Shown: positions 1-5,091 of the stretch, in pieces
Layout: the number at the start of each line of letters is the position of its first letter
Numbering within the stretch: the stretch's first letter is position 1
Source of the DNA: Thermoplasmata archaeon
GTDB lineage: Archaea > Thermoplasmatota > Thermoplasmata > Lutacidiplasmatales > UBA184
DNA length: 5,735 nt
Reading direction: 5' to 3'
NCBI GenBank assembly: GCA_021848165.1
Contig: JAJZMW010000011.1
Location: 1-5,735, forward strand
Position numbers and translations under genes: made by a program
The notes under the pieces: model-generated
Told to the model about the DNA's origin: nothing
Seen by the model: the letters and a program-made list of their open reading frames with translations, nothing else
The model's database searches: none

Positions 1-529
1 CGATCGCTTCGGCGCCGGTCAGCGCCGTGAGCCGCGCGGCTTCGGGGTACCACTGGTCCCAACAGATCAAGGCGCCCACCCGACCGACCCCGAGATCGAA
101 GCTGCGAAACCCGAGATCGCCGGGGGTGAAGTAGAACTTCTCGTAGTAGAGCGGATCGTCCGGGATGTGCATCTTCCGATAGATCCCCACGACCTGCCCG
201 CGGGGATCGATCGCCACGACCGAGTTATGGTAGACCCCCGCCGCCCGCCGCTCGAAGACCGGGGCGAAGATCCCCAGGTGGAGGTCGGCCGCCAACTGCG
301 CCAGCGTGCCGGTCGTTGGGCCGGGGATCGGCTCCGCGAACTCGAACATCTCGTGGTCTTCTCGTTGGCAGAAGTACTGCGTGCGGAACAGCTCCGGGAG
401 GAGCGCGACGTCGGCGCCGCGGTCGTGCGCCCGGCGGAGGAGCTCGATCGCACGGTCGACGTTCGCATCGGGTTCGGGACCGGCGCGCATCTGGATCGCC
501 GCCAAACGGTAGGGAGGGGGTGGGTTCAT
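1..529 (-). CDS. aguB: N-carbamoylputrescine amidase, C-terminus beyond the left edge
   Basis: Carbon-nitrogen hydrolase of the nitrilase superfamily that converts N-carbamoylputrescine to putrescine, CO2 and ammonia, the last step of the agmatine deiminase route; cytosolic. The 176 visible residues contain the whole catalytic triad in family contexts: Glu46 in LLPELF, Lys119 in YRKMHIPDD, and nucleophile Cys156 in ICWDQWYPEAAR. The stretch YYEKFYFTPGD (128-138) after the lysine is typical of AguB rather than of general nitrilases. AguB is normally about 290 residues, so about 60% is present; the frame is open to base 1. ATG at 529 is preferred because family proteins begin a few residues before the first strand (here RLAAIQM) and because AAGGA lies 5 bases upstream. 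The frame stays open back to an ATG at 712, but those 61 extra residues look like non-coding sequence. The family call is firm; the exact substrate is inferred from motifs. Confidence 0.9.
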   Translation of the reverse strand, partial: MNPPPPYRLAAIQMRAGPEPDANVDRAIELLRRAHDRGADVALLPELFRTQYFCQREDHEMFEFAEPIPGPTTGTLAQLAADLHLGIFAPVFERRAAGVYHNSVVAIDPRGQVVGIYRKMHIPDDPLYYEKFYFTPGDLGFRSFDLGVGRVGALICWDQWYPEAARLTALTGAEAI

Positions 530-580
530 CGCGTCCTTCGGATCGGTGTGGCCCGGCCGTCCGCAGAGGACGCGCCCCGG

Positions 581-587
581 TAGATAA
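581..587 (-). promoter_or_regulatory. Candidate TATA-like box for aguB
   Basis: On the minus strand this reads TTATCTA within AGAGTTATCTACC, an A/T-rich island in G/C-rich surroundings, 52-58 bases before the aguB ATG. If used as an archaeal TATA box it would give a leader of about 25-30 bases, enough to include the AAGGA that may act as the ribosome binding site. The hexamer TTATCT also occurs before the CDGSH gene. This is inference from position and composition only. Confidence 0.35.
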
Positions 588-743
588 CTCTCGTCCGCAG
601 GGGCCCTTGGAGCGAGGAGCGTACGGCGGACCCGTTTCTCGCGGCCCCCACAAGAATCCGACCGTTCCGTGTCGGAAAGGGGTAGGGGAGATCCGAAGAC
701 ACCCCTCGGCATACGACCGAGGTGGGAGGTCCCCGCAAGCAAT

Positions 744-758
744 CTCCCCCGGGGGGAG
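744..758. repeat. G/C inverted repeat, possible hairpin
   Basis: CTCCCC and GGGGAG arms flank a 3-base centre, giving a short, very stable stem on either strand. It lies 25 bases beyond the stop of the basic mini-gene and could stall transcription from it. There is no following T-run on the minus strand, so a classical intrinsic terminator is not supported, and chance is plausible in G/C-rich DNA. Confidence 0.4.
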
Positions 759-768
759 CGACGAAGGG

Positions 769-783
769 ACGGCCAAAGGCCGT
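769..783 (-). terminator. Hairpin at the stop codon of the basic mini-gene
   Basis: A perfect 6-bp stem with a 3-base loop (minus strand ACGGCC-TTT-GGCCGT). It begins at the last base of the mini-gene's TAA, so the stem forms immediately after translation ends. No T-run follows it. It may act as a 3' end stabiliser or weak terminator. Its exact placement at the stop is modest support for the mini-gene being real. Confidence 0.4.
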
Positions 784-845
784 TACTTCTTCTTCCGTCC
801 CTTCGAGGCTTTCTTCTTCCCCTTCTTGCCGGCCTTCTTCGGCAT
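783..845 (-). CDS. 20-residue lysine-rich mini-protein
   Basis: A 20-residue peptide with 11 lysines and 1 arginine, the rest being Gly, Ala, Ser and Pro after the initial Met; calculated from the codons between the ATG at 845 and the TAA at 783. It has no hydrophobic residue apart from Met and Ala, so it cannot fold alone and would bind nucleic acid, ribosomes or another polyanion; this is inferred from charge only. GGGGGTT ends 2 bases before the ATG and an A/T-rich box sits about 25 bases upstream, so start signals are present. A hairpin abuts the stop. It resembles the basic tails of histone-like or ribosomal proteins but matches no family I can name; it is not the arginine-rich eL41. The alternative is that the plus-strand CTT/TTC tract is simple low-complexity sequence with no coding role. 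Confidence 0.55.
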   Translation of the reverse strand: MPKKAGKKGKKKASKGRKKK

Positions 846-864
846 GCAACCCCCAAGAGTTTCT

Positions 865-891
865 GGGTTATTCAACTGATGGTTGATACCC
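865..891. promoter_or_regulatory. A/T-rich imperfect inverted repeat in the divergent promoter region
   Basis: GGGTTATTCAAC and GTTGATACCC are inverted copies of each other apart from two extra T residues in the left arm, separated by TGATG and adjacent bases. This is the most A/T-rich stretch in the 846-984 spacer. On the minus strand the GAATAA within the left arm lies about 25 bases before the basic mini-gene ATG, the position of an archaeal TATA box for a leaderless or short-leader transcript. The symmetry could be an operator for a dimeric regulator over that promoter. The position is seen; the role is inferred. Confidence 0.35.
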
Positions 892-910
892 ATCGGCGGG
901 TCCGCGCCGC

Positions 911-922
911 TCCCGATCGGGA
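911..922. repeat. 12-bp perfect palindrome TCCCGATCGGGA
   Basis: A perfect dyad in the non-coding divergent region, 63 bases before the zinc-ribbon ATG. It could be an operator half-way between the two divergent genes. CGATCG-type words are common throughout this window because of codon and base composition, so chance is a serious alternative. Confidence 0.25.
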
Positions 923-955
923 ATCGTGCCGATCCGCGCGCGGCCGCGGCCAATC

Positions 956-962
956 CCTAAAG
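956..962 (+). promoter_or_regulatory. Candidate TATA-like box for the zinc-ribbon gene
   Basis: CCTAAAG stands out from G/C-rich flanks and lies 23-29 bases before the ATG at 985, the spacing expected if transcription starts at or next to the start codon. No clear Shine-Dalgarno lies between, which fits a leaderless mRNA. It is a weak match to an archaeal TATA box, so the call rests on position. Confidence 0.3.
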
Positions 963-984
963 CCCTCAGGGCGTTCCCGCCCCG

Positions 985-1125
985 ATGACCGACAAGTGCG
1001 AGTACTGCGGAGATTCTCTCGCCGACGATTGGGTGGCGTGCCCGAAATGCGGGAAGCCGAAGTACGGGGGCAAACCCCTGGTCGAGATCCTGATTCCCAA
1101 GGGGAAGCCGAAGACGCCCCCGTAA
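985..1125 (+). CDS. 46-aa zinc-ribbon mini-protein
   Basis: A complete small protein with one treble-clef or zinc-ribbon-like knuckle pair: Cys5-x2-Cys8 (CEYC) and Cys19-x2-Cys22 (CPKC), 10 residues apart, which should bind one Zn2+. The second half (KPKYGGKP, then LVEILIPKGKPKTPP) has a short hydrophobic strand and a basic, proline-rich tail. Stand-alone zinc ribbons of this size are common in archaea, where they act as nucleic-acid or protein adaptors; nothing here shows the partner. ATG at 985 is the only start before the first Cys pair and gives a normal family-like N-terminus; it has no good ribosome binding site, consistent with a leaderless message. The next gene lies 67 bases downstream on the same strand, with its own promoter-like box. 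The metal-site call is strong; the function is unknown. The gene overlaps longer false frames. Confidence 0.75.
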   Translation: MTDKCEYCGDSLADDWVACPKCGKPKYGGKPLVEILIPKGKPKTPP

Positions 1126-1161
1126 CTCGGCGGAGAGAGAGTGGCGCAAGGGTGAGCGTCG

Positions 1162-1170
1162 CCTTATCTT
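1162..1170 (+). promoter_or_regulatory. Candidate TATA-like box for the CDGSH gene
   Basis: CCTTATCTT lies 23-31 bases before the ATG at 1193, in otherwise G/C-rich sequence. This is the spacing of an archaeal TATA box when transcription begins at the start codon. It also decides the start: the upstream in-frame GTG at 1178 would lie only about 8 bases after the box. The core TTATCT recurs before aguB on the other strand. Confidence 0.45.
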
Positions 1171-1192
1171 CCGAGCGGTGGTTGCGAGGGAC

Positions 1193-1369
1193 ATGCCGAA
1201 GGTCGAAGTGCAGTCGGTGGAGAACGGGCCGAACCTGGTCATGGTCGACGGAAAGACGGTCGCCGCGCTCTGCCGGTGCGGACACAGCCAGAAGAAGCCG
1301 AACTGCGACGGCAGCCACCGGACGTCCGGATTCCACGCGCCGGCCGCGAAGATCGAGATCCTCTCGTAA
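1193..1369 (+). CDS. CDGSH-type iron-sulfur mini-protein
   Basis: A 58-residue protein with a single complete CDGSH motif: Cys27, Cys29, Cys38 and His42 (CRCGHSQKKPNCDGSH), the 3-Cys/1-His site known to bind a redox-active [2Fe-2S] cluster in mitoNEET-related proteins. The family fits the whole length: an N-terminal beta strand pair (VEVQSVENGPNLVMVDG) followed by the cluster cradle and a short C-terminal strand (AAKIEILS). There is no membrane anchor or signal peptide, so it should be cytosolic, probably a homodimer as in its relatives. The physiological partner is unknown; electron or cluster transfer is inferred from the family. The ATG at 1193 is chosen over the GTG at 1178, which adds only VARD and sits too close to the promoter-like box; GAGGGA just before the ATG is also too close for a normal ribosome site. 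A strong hairpin follows the stop. Confidence 0.9.
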   Translation: MPKVEVQSVENGPNLVMVDGKTVAALCRCGHSQKKPNCDGSHRTSGFHAPAAKIEILS

Positions 1370-1370
1370 G

Positions 1371-1386
1371 GATACGCTCGATACGC
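1371..1386. repeat. Short direct repeat GATACGC-tc-GATACGC
   Basis: Two identical 7-base units spaced 9 bases apart directly after the CDGSH stop and before the hairpin, about 85-100 bases upstream of the MFS start. This could be a regulator site for the exporter gene or part of its promoter, since it is the least G/C-rich stretch in the spacer. Two short copies can arise by chance. Confidence 0.3.
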
Positions 1387-1392
1387 ACCGAG

Positions 1393-1422
1393 CCGGCCCG
1401 GCCCGCCGAGGGACCGGGCCGG
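1393..1422 (+). terminator. Strong G/C hairpin between the CDGSH and MFS genes
   Basis: Perfect 9-bp arms CCGGCCCGG (1393-1401) and CCGGGCCGG (1414-1422) enclose a 12-base loop. The stem starts 24 bases after the CDGSH stop and is followed by a C/T-rich stretch rather than a clean T-run. It is most simply a 3' boundary of the CDGSH transcript. It would alternatively lie in the 5' leader of the MFS message if transcription of that gene starts upstream of it, where it could act in attenuation. Confidence 0.5.
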
Positions 1423-1453
1423 ACCCCCTCGTCCGCTCCTCCATCGCCGAGCG

Positions 1454-1467
1454 GGAGGTCTGAGGGG
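1454..1467 (+). promoter_or_regulatory. Ribosome binding site of the MFS gene
   Basis: GGAGGT (1454-1459) lies 11 bases before the ATG at 1471, and GAGGGG (1462-1467) only 3 bases before it. The first is a full Shine-Dalgarno match. This supports ATG 1471 over the in-frame codons further upstream, which run through the CDGSH gene and the hairpin. The clear site contrasts with the two mini-genes upstream, which lack one. Confidence 0.6.
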
Positions 1468-1470
1468 TCG

Positions 1471-2937
1471 ATGGAGTACAAATGGAAGGCGTTCTCGGTC
1501 ACGTCCGTCGGCGCGATGATGGCCGCGGTCGACGGGACCATCGTGCTGCTCGCGCTCTTCCCGATCGCGGGCGATCTCCACTCGAGTTACGTCACCATCA
1601 TCTGGGTCGTCATCGCCTACCTGCTCGCAACCACCGCGTTCGTCCTGAGCTTTGGCCGGATCTCCGACATCTACGGCCGCAAGCGGATGTACAACCTGGG
1701 GTTCGTTGTGTTCACCGTGGGATCGGCCCTGTGCGGCTTCGCGCTGAACGGAGAGATGCTCGTCGGGTTCCGGGCCGTGCAGGGGGTCGGGGCGGCGTTG
1801 CTCACGGCGAACTCGTTCGCGATCCTCTCGGAGGCGTTCCCCGCGGGAGAGCGGGGTCGCGCGTTCGGCATGATCGCCGTCGTCTGGGGCCTCGGCTCGG
1901 TGGTCGGCATCATCCTCGGCGCCGCGATCATCACGCTCACCACCTGGCGGGTCATCTTCTGGATCAACATCCCGATCGGGATCTTCGGTACGATCTGGGC
2001 GTACCGCACGCTGCGGGAGTCGAAGGTCACCGCCCCGCAGGGAGAGACGTTCGATCTGCCGGCCGCGGTGCTCTTCACCGCGGGCTTGACGTCCCTCCTC
2101 TTCGGGGTTACCTGGGGGCTCCTCTCGGGCTGGACCGACCCCCTGACCCTCCTCTCCTTCGGCCTGGTCGTACCGCTCTTCGCGTCGTTCGCGGTGTGGG
2201 AGATCCGCTACAGTCCGCAGCCGATCATCGACTTCGGGTTCTTCCGAGAACGGACCTTTTCCCTGGCGGTCACCGCCGCGCTCCTGCAATCGATCGCGGT
2301 CTTCAGCGTCAATTTCCTGCTCGTGTTCTACCTCGAGGGGATCTACGGTCTGTCGGTCCTGCAGAGCTCCTACCTCATCCTGCCGAACGCGATCGCGGTC
2401 GCGATCATCGGCCCGTTCGGAGGTCGGTTCACGGATCGATGGGGGGCGCGGCGCATCGCGACCATCGGGCTTCTTTTCCAGATCGTGACCCTCTTCGGTC
2501 TGAGCCTGCTCACGACCGGGACCCCGATCTGGCTCCTCGCGGTGGTCGAGGCGCTGTTCGGCGTCGGGGGCGGGTTGTTCTGGCCCGCGAACACGAGCAC
2601 GATCATGTCGAACTCGCCCGAGGGCCGCTACGGGGTCGGTTCGGGGATCATGAACACCTTCCGCAACACGGGTATGGTGCTCAGCTTCGCGGTCGGTCTG
2701 ATCGCGATCACCGCGTCGGTCTCTCCCGCGCTCGTCTACGCGCTGTTTTTGGGGAACTTCTCCGGAACTCTGGTGCCCGCCCAGGCCGCGGAGTACCTCG
2801 CCGGGCAAGGGACGGCGTTCTTCCTCGGGGGCGTGCTGCTCGTGGTGGCGCTCGTTCTGACTCGCCTCACCAGCTCCCGGCCGTCCTCGGGTGCTCCGCG
2901 GCTCGAGGTCCACGCATCGGGCCCCGAGCTCGCCTAA
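1471..2937 (+). CDS. MFS exporter of the DHA2 (14-helix) family
   Basis: A 488-residue proton-driven antiporter of the inner membrane, of the EmrB/QacA-like drug:H+ type. Visible family marks are the helix-1 motif with Asp21 in AAVDGTIV (family LDxTIV); motif A in the helix 2-3 loop, GRISDIYGRKR (62-72); Arg101 in the RAVQGVGAAL helix 4; the motif-C-like glycine-rich helix 5 (GLGSVVGIILGAA, 140-152); and the DHA2 signature WRVIFWINIPIG (159-170) before helix 6. A second motif A copy, GGRFTDRWGARR (317-328), opens the C-terminal half. Length and about 14 hydrophobic segments match DHA2. The true substrate cannot be read; drugs, dyes, or metabolites are all possible. Motif C has Val145/Val146-Gly rather than the usual Gly-Pro, a mild departure. 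The gene has its own ribosome site, lies behind a hairpin, and ends 9 bases from the convergent iron-sulfur gene. The C-terminal tail (about 467-488) is polar and disordered-looking. Confidence 0.9.
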   Translation: MEYKWKAFSVTSVGAMMAAVDGTIVLLALFPIAGDLHSSYVTIIWVVIAYLLATTAFVLSFGRISDIYGRKRMYNLGFVVFTVGSALCGFALNGEMLVGFRAVQGVGAALLTANSFAILSEAFPAGERGRAFGMIAVVWGLGSVVGIILGAAIITLTTWRVIFWINIPIGIFGTIWAYRTLRESKVTAPQGETFDLPAAVLFTAGLTSLLFGVTWGLLSGWTDPLTLLSFGLVVPLFASFAVWEIRYSPQPIIDFGFFRERTFSLAVTAALLQSIAVFSVNFLLVFYLEGIYGLSVLQSSYLILPNAIAVAIIGPFGGRFTDRWGARRIATIGLLFQIVTLFGLSLLTTGTPIWLLAVVEALFGVGGGLFWPANTSTIMSNSPEGRYGVGSGIMNTFRNTGMVLSFAVGLIAITASVSPALVYALFLGNFSGTLVPAQAAEYLAGQGTAFFLGGVLLVVALVLTRLTSSRPSSGAPRLEVHASGPELA

Positions 2938-2946
2938 CGCCGCTCG

Positions 2947-5067
2947 CTAGCGCCCCCCCGAATCGAGGGAGGCGGGGTGCGCCTTCGCCGGTTCGGGAGG
3001 GACGGGGCGGGATCGCGCCATCGGCAGCGCCGCCGGCGAGCGATGCGGGGCCGCGCCGGCTCGCAGCCACCGGCCGATCAGATGGCGGATATCGTGGATG
3101 TAGAGGTTCCCGTACGGGCACGCCTCCACGCAATCGCCGACCCCGCAGCACTTCGAGCTCCGGAACTCCCCCTTCGTTCGGAAGTGCCCGGGCATGTCGA
3201 CGAGGCCCACGGGGCACCCCTTCGCGCAGTCGAGCGTTGTGCACGCCCGGCAGACCTCCCGGTCGCGGACCTTGAGCTTGAAAGCGCCCAGGCTCTGGAA
3301 CGCCTGCGCGATGATCCCGGTGTAGCACCATCCCATCGTCACGCAGTTGTAGTTCCCGACGAACGGGATCAGGACGAACATCAGGTACCAAAGAACGCCG
3401 AACGAGAGGGCGAAAAAGAAAACGCTCGGGTCGAGGCCGAGGATCTGCGCGTGGAGCGTCCCGATCGCGTCGAGATACGAGAGGAGGGAGACCGCGACGA
3501 GCGCGGCCATCGTGATCGCGAGCGTGGCGGAGTAGAGCGAGGAGAAGCGGCTGCCGAGGTACCGGTGGCCGATCGACGACGACCGGTTGAACGTCTTCAT
3601 CGCGTCGATCGTCGTCCCTTGGAACATGAGGGGCGCCGTGCAGAAGACCGAACAGAGCCACCGCCGCCCGAACGCCATCGAGAGCGCGGCCGTGATCGCG
3701 TAGGTTCCGACGACGGCCCCGAAGACGATCGGGGCGAGCGGGGCGCTCCCGACGCCCATGCTCCAGCCGAGGAGAGGCACCACGGAGGGATCCGGCGCCG
3801 ACGGGAAGACGATGGTGTAGTAGACGCTCGGAAAGAAGACCGCGAAGGCGGCGTAGCTCCCGAGCATCACCCCGAGCCGGACCCGCGTCTCCCGACTGCG
3901 GGTCTCCCGCAACTTGTAGACGACCAAGGTCCCCATCTCGGCGCCCATCATCGCGAGGAACCAGACCGACGCGGTGACGGCGGAGAGGAAGAGGAAGCCG
4001 TTGTGGACCGCCGCCGTCGCGACGTCCGTCCCCGACCCCGTGAGCGCCCACATCCCGAGCCCGGTGTACCAGCCCGGCAGGATCGCTTGGTCGAGGACCG
4101 CCCCCATGAAGATCTCCGCTACGAAGACGCCGGCGAGGAGGCCGAACGTCCACCGGGCGTCGCGCAGCCACGCGAACGTCTCGCTCGTGGCGAGGCGGCC
4201 GGACCGTACGACCAGATCGAAGTAGAGCGCCATCTCGGCGAGGAGGGCGACGGCGAGCAGCAGCCCGTCGCCCGAAGCCTGCCACAGGAAGATCCCGGCC
4301 ATCATCGCCCCGTAGATGGCGAGGAGGCGAACGAGGTAGGTCCCCGCGGCGCGGGAGAGCTCGGGGTTCCGGTAGACGAACTCCATCGCATAGACGACGA
4401 GGGCGATCATGGCGACCGAGCCGACGACGATCGCGCCGAGCGGCCAGGAGGCGCCCCCGAGAGCGGTCGGGGTGGCGACCATGATCCCCACCTGCCCCGC
4501 GAGGAGCACCCCGAAGGGAGCCAGGAGCTCCCGGCGGAGGAGGGCGACGGTCAGCGCCATCTCGGCGGCCATGGTGAAGACGAACCAGGGGCTCAGGACG
4601 ACCTGGGAGAGGAGGGCGAGGGCCGCCCCGCTCGGTCCGCTCGTCAAGGAGGCCCACGGGGTTCCCGAGGCGAGCTCGAAGACCAGCCCCATGAGGAACT
4701 CGCTCGAGACGACCAGAGCGAGGACGAGGAGGGAAAAGCGAACGTTCGGGCGGAACGGCTGGGACGCGTATCCGGTCCCCCCTTCGGCGATTTGCCGGCG
4801 GGCGTCGCGCAGGAACTGCCAAAAGATCGGGACGACGGCGAGGCTCATCACCGCGCTCGTGACCCACAGCGCATCGACCAGGCCCGCGGTCGACGGCGCG
4901 AGAAGGTAGACGAGCCCGCCGAGGAGCATCGCCTCCATCATCGCCAGCAGGAAGACGGTCCCGGCCGCCCGCGCGGTCGTTCGCGCCTGCGCGCTCATCT
5001 TGACCAGGAGCGCCGTGGCAACGACCATCCCGGCCGCGATCGGAACGAGGAGGACCTCGTAGGCCAT
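2947..5067 (-). CDS. Membrane iron-sulfur protein: repeated-helix domain fused to a NapH/NosR-like ferredoxin module
   Basis: A 706-residue polytopic protein with about 15 hydrophobic segments. Residues 1-390 are an unrecognised membrane domain with repeated helices carrying glutamates (E45, E123, E169, E229, E278, E318, E377). Residues 395-660 resemble the NapH/NosR/CcoG group, which pass electrons between quinol and soluble or periplasmic partners: Cys472-x3-Cys476 in RRWLCSVFCTAP, Cys575-x5-Cys581 in NYNCVTMGWCYTG, then two ferredoxin-type motifs after the last helix, C606-x2-C609-x4-C614-x3-C618-P and C640-C641-x4-C646-x3-C650-P. The second lacks the expected third-position Cys (Val643). 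The membrane Cys pairs lack the usual CP. NapH is about 280 residues, so the N-terminal half is an extra domain. Residues 670-706 are a proline-rich, polar tail. ATG 5067 follows GAGGGGAG (5078-5085) by 10 bases. It lies 24 bases after the upstream membrane gene, so the two are probably one operon. Electron transfer is inferred; donor and acceptor are unknown. Confidence 0.8.
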   Translation of the reverse strand: MAYEVLLVPIAAGMVVATALLVKMSAQARTTARAAGTVFLLAMMEAMLLGGLVYLLAPSTAGLVDALWVTSAVMSLAVVPIFWQFLRDARRQIAEGGTGYASQPFRPNVRFSLLVLALVVSSEFLMGLVFELASGTPWASLTSGPSGAALALLSQVVLSPWFVFTMAAEMALTVALLRRELLAPFGVLLAGQVGIMVATPTALGGASWPLGAIVVGSVAMIALVVYAMEFVYRNPELSRAAGTYLVRLLAIYGAMMAGIFLWQASGDGLLLAVALLAEMALYFDLVVRSGRLATSETFAWLRDARWTFGLLAGVFVAEIFMGAVLDQAILPGWYTGLGMWALTGSGTDVATAAVHNGFLFLSAVTASVWFLAMMGAEMGTLVVYKLRETRSRETRVRLGVMLGSYAAFAVFFPSVYYTIVFPSAPDPSVVPLLGWSMGVGSAPLAPIVFGAVVGTYAITAALSMAFGRRWLCSVFCTAPLMFQGTTIDAMKTFNRSSSIGHRYLGSRFSSLYSATLAITMAALVAVSLLSYLDAIGTLHAQILGLDPSVFFFALSFGVLWYLMFVLIPFVGNYNCVTMGWCYTGIIAQAFQSLGAFKLKVRDREVCRACTTLDCAKGCPVGLVDMPGHFRTKGEFRSSKCCGVGDCVEACPYGNLYIHDIRHLIGRWLRAGAAPHRSPAALPMARSRPVPPEPAKAHPASLDSGGR

Positions 5068-5077
5068 CGACCCGGGG

Positions 5078-5085
5078 CTCCCCTC
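5078..5085 (-). promoter_or_regulatory. Ribosome binding site of the membrane iron-sulfur gene
   Basis: Minus-strand GAGGGGAG, 10 bases before the ATG at 5067 and inside the 24-base gap after the upstream gene's TAA. It supports the chosen start and internal translation initiation within a two-gene transcript. Confidence 0.5.
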
Positions 5086-5091
5086 GCGGGC

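Larger units (their letters stand above)
530..782. other. Non-coding spacer between aguB and the basic mini-gene
   Basis: I see no convincing gene in these 253 bases on either strand. The overlapping frames that cross it are proline-, arginine- and glycine-rich with no recognisable motif. It contains a perfect inverted repeat (744-758), a hairpin abutting the mini-gene stop (769-783), and an A/T-rich box (581-587) that may be the aguB promoter. No tRNA T-loop or other known RNA signature was found. A small structured RNA remains possible but unsupported. Confidence 0.5.

Noticed and set aside
530..712. 61-residue N-terminal extension of AguB from the ATG at 712
   Set aside because: In frame and open, but of biased composition, crossing a promoter-like box, and family members start close to the ATG at 529.
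530..782. tRNA or known structured RNA in the spacer
   Set aside because: No T-loop GTTCRANNC core or cloverleaf arms could be found on either strand, and no signature of RNase P or SRP RNA.
868..2913. Long 681-aa minus-strand frame opposite the CDGSH and MFS genes
   Set aside because: It is almost entirely charged (Arg, Glu, Asp, Gly, Pro), without motifs, and mirrors the G/C-rich third positions of the plus-strand MFS gene, which has clear family motifs.
1482..3275. 597-aa plus-strand frame over the MFS gene
   Set aside because: Arg/His/Gly-rich shadow in another frame of the MFS gene, running through its stop into the antisense of the next gene.
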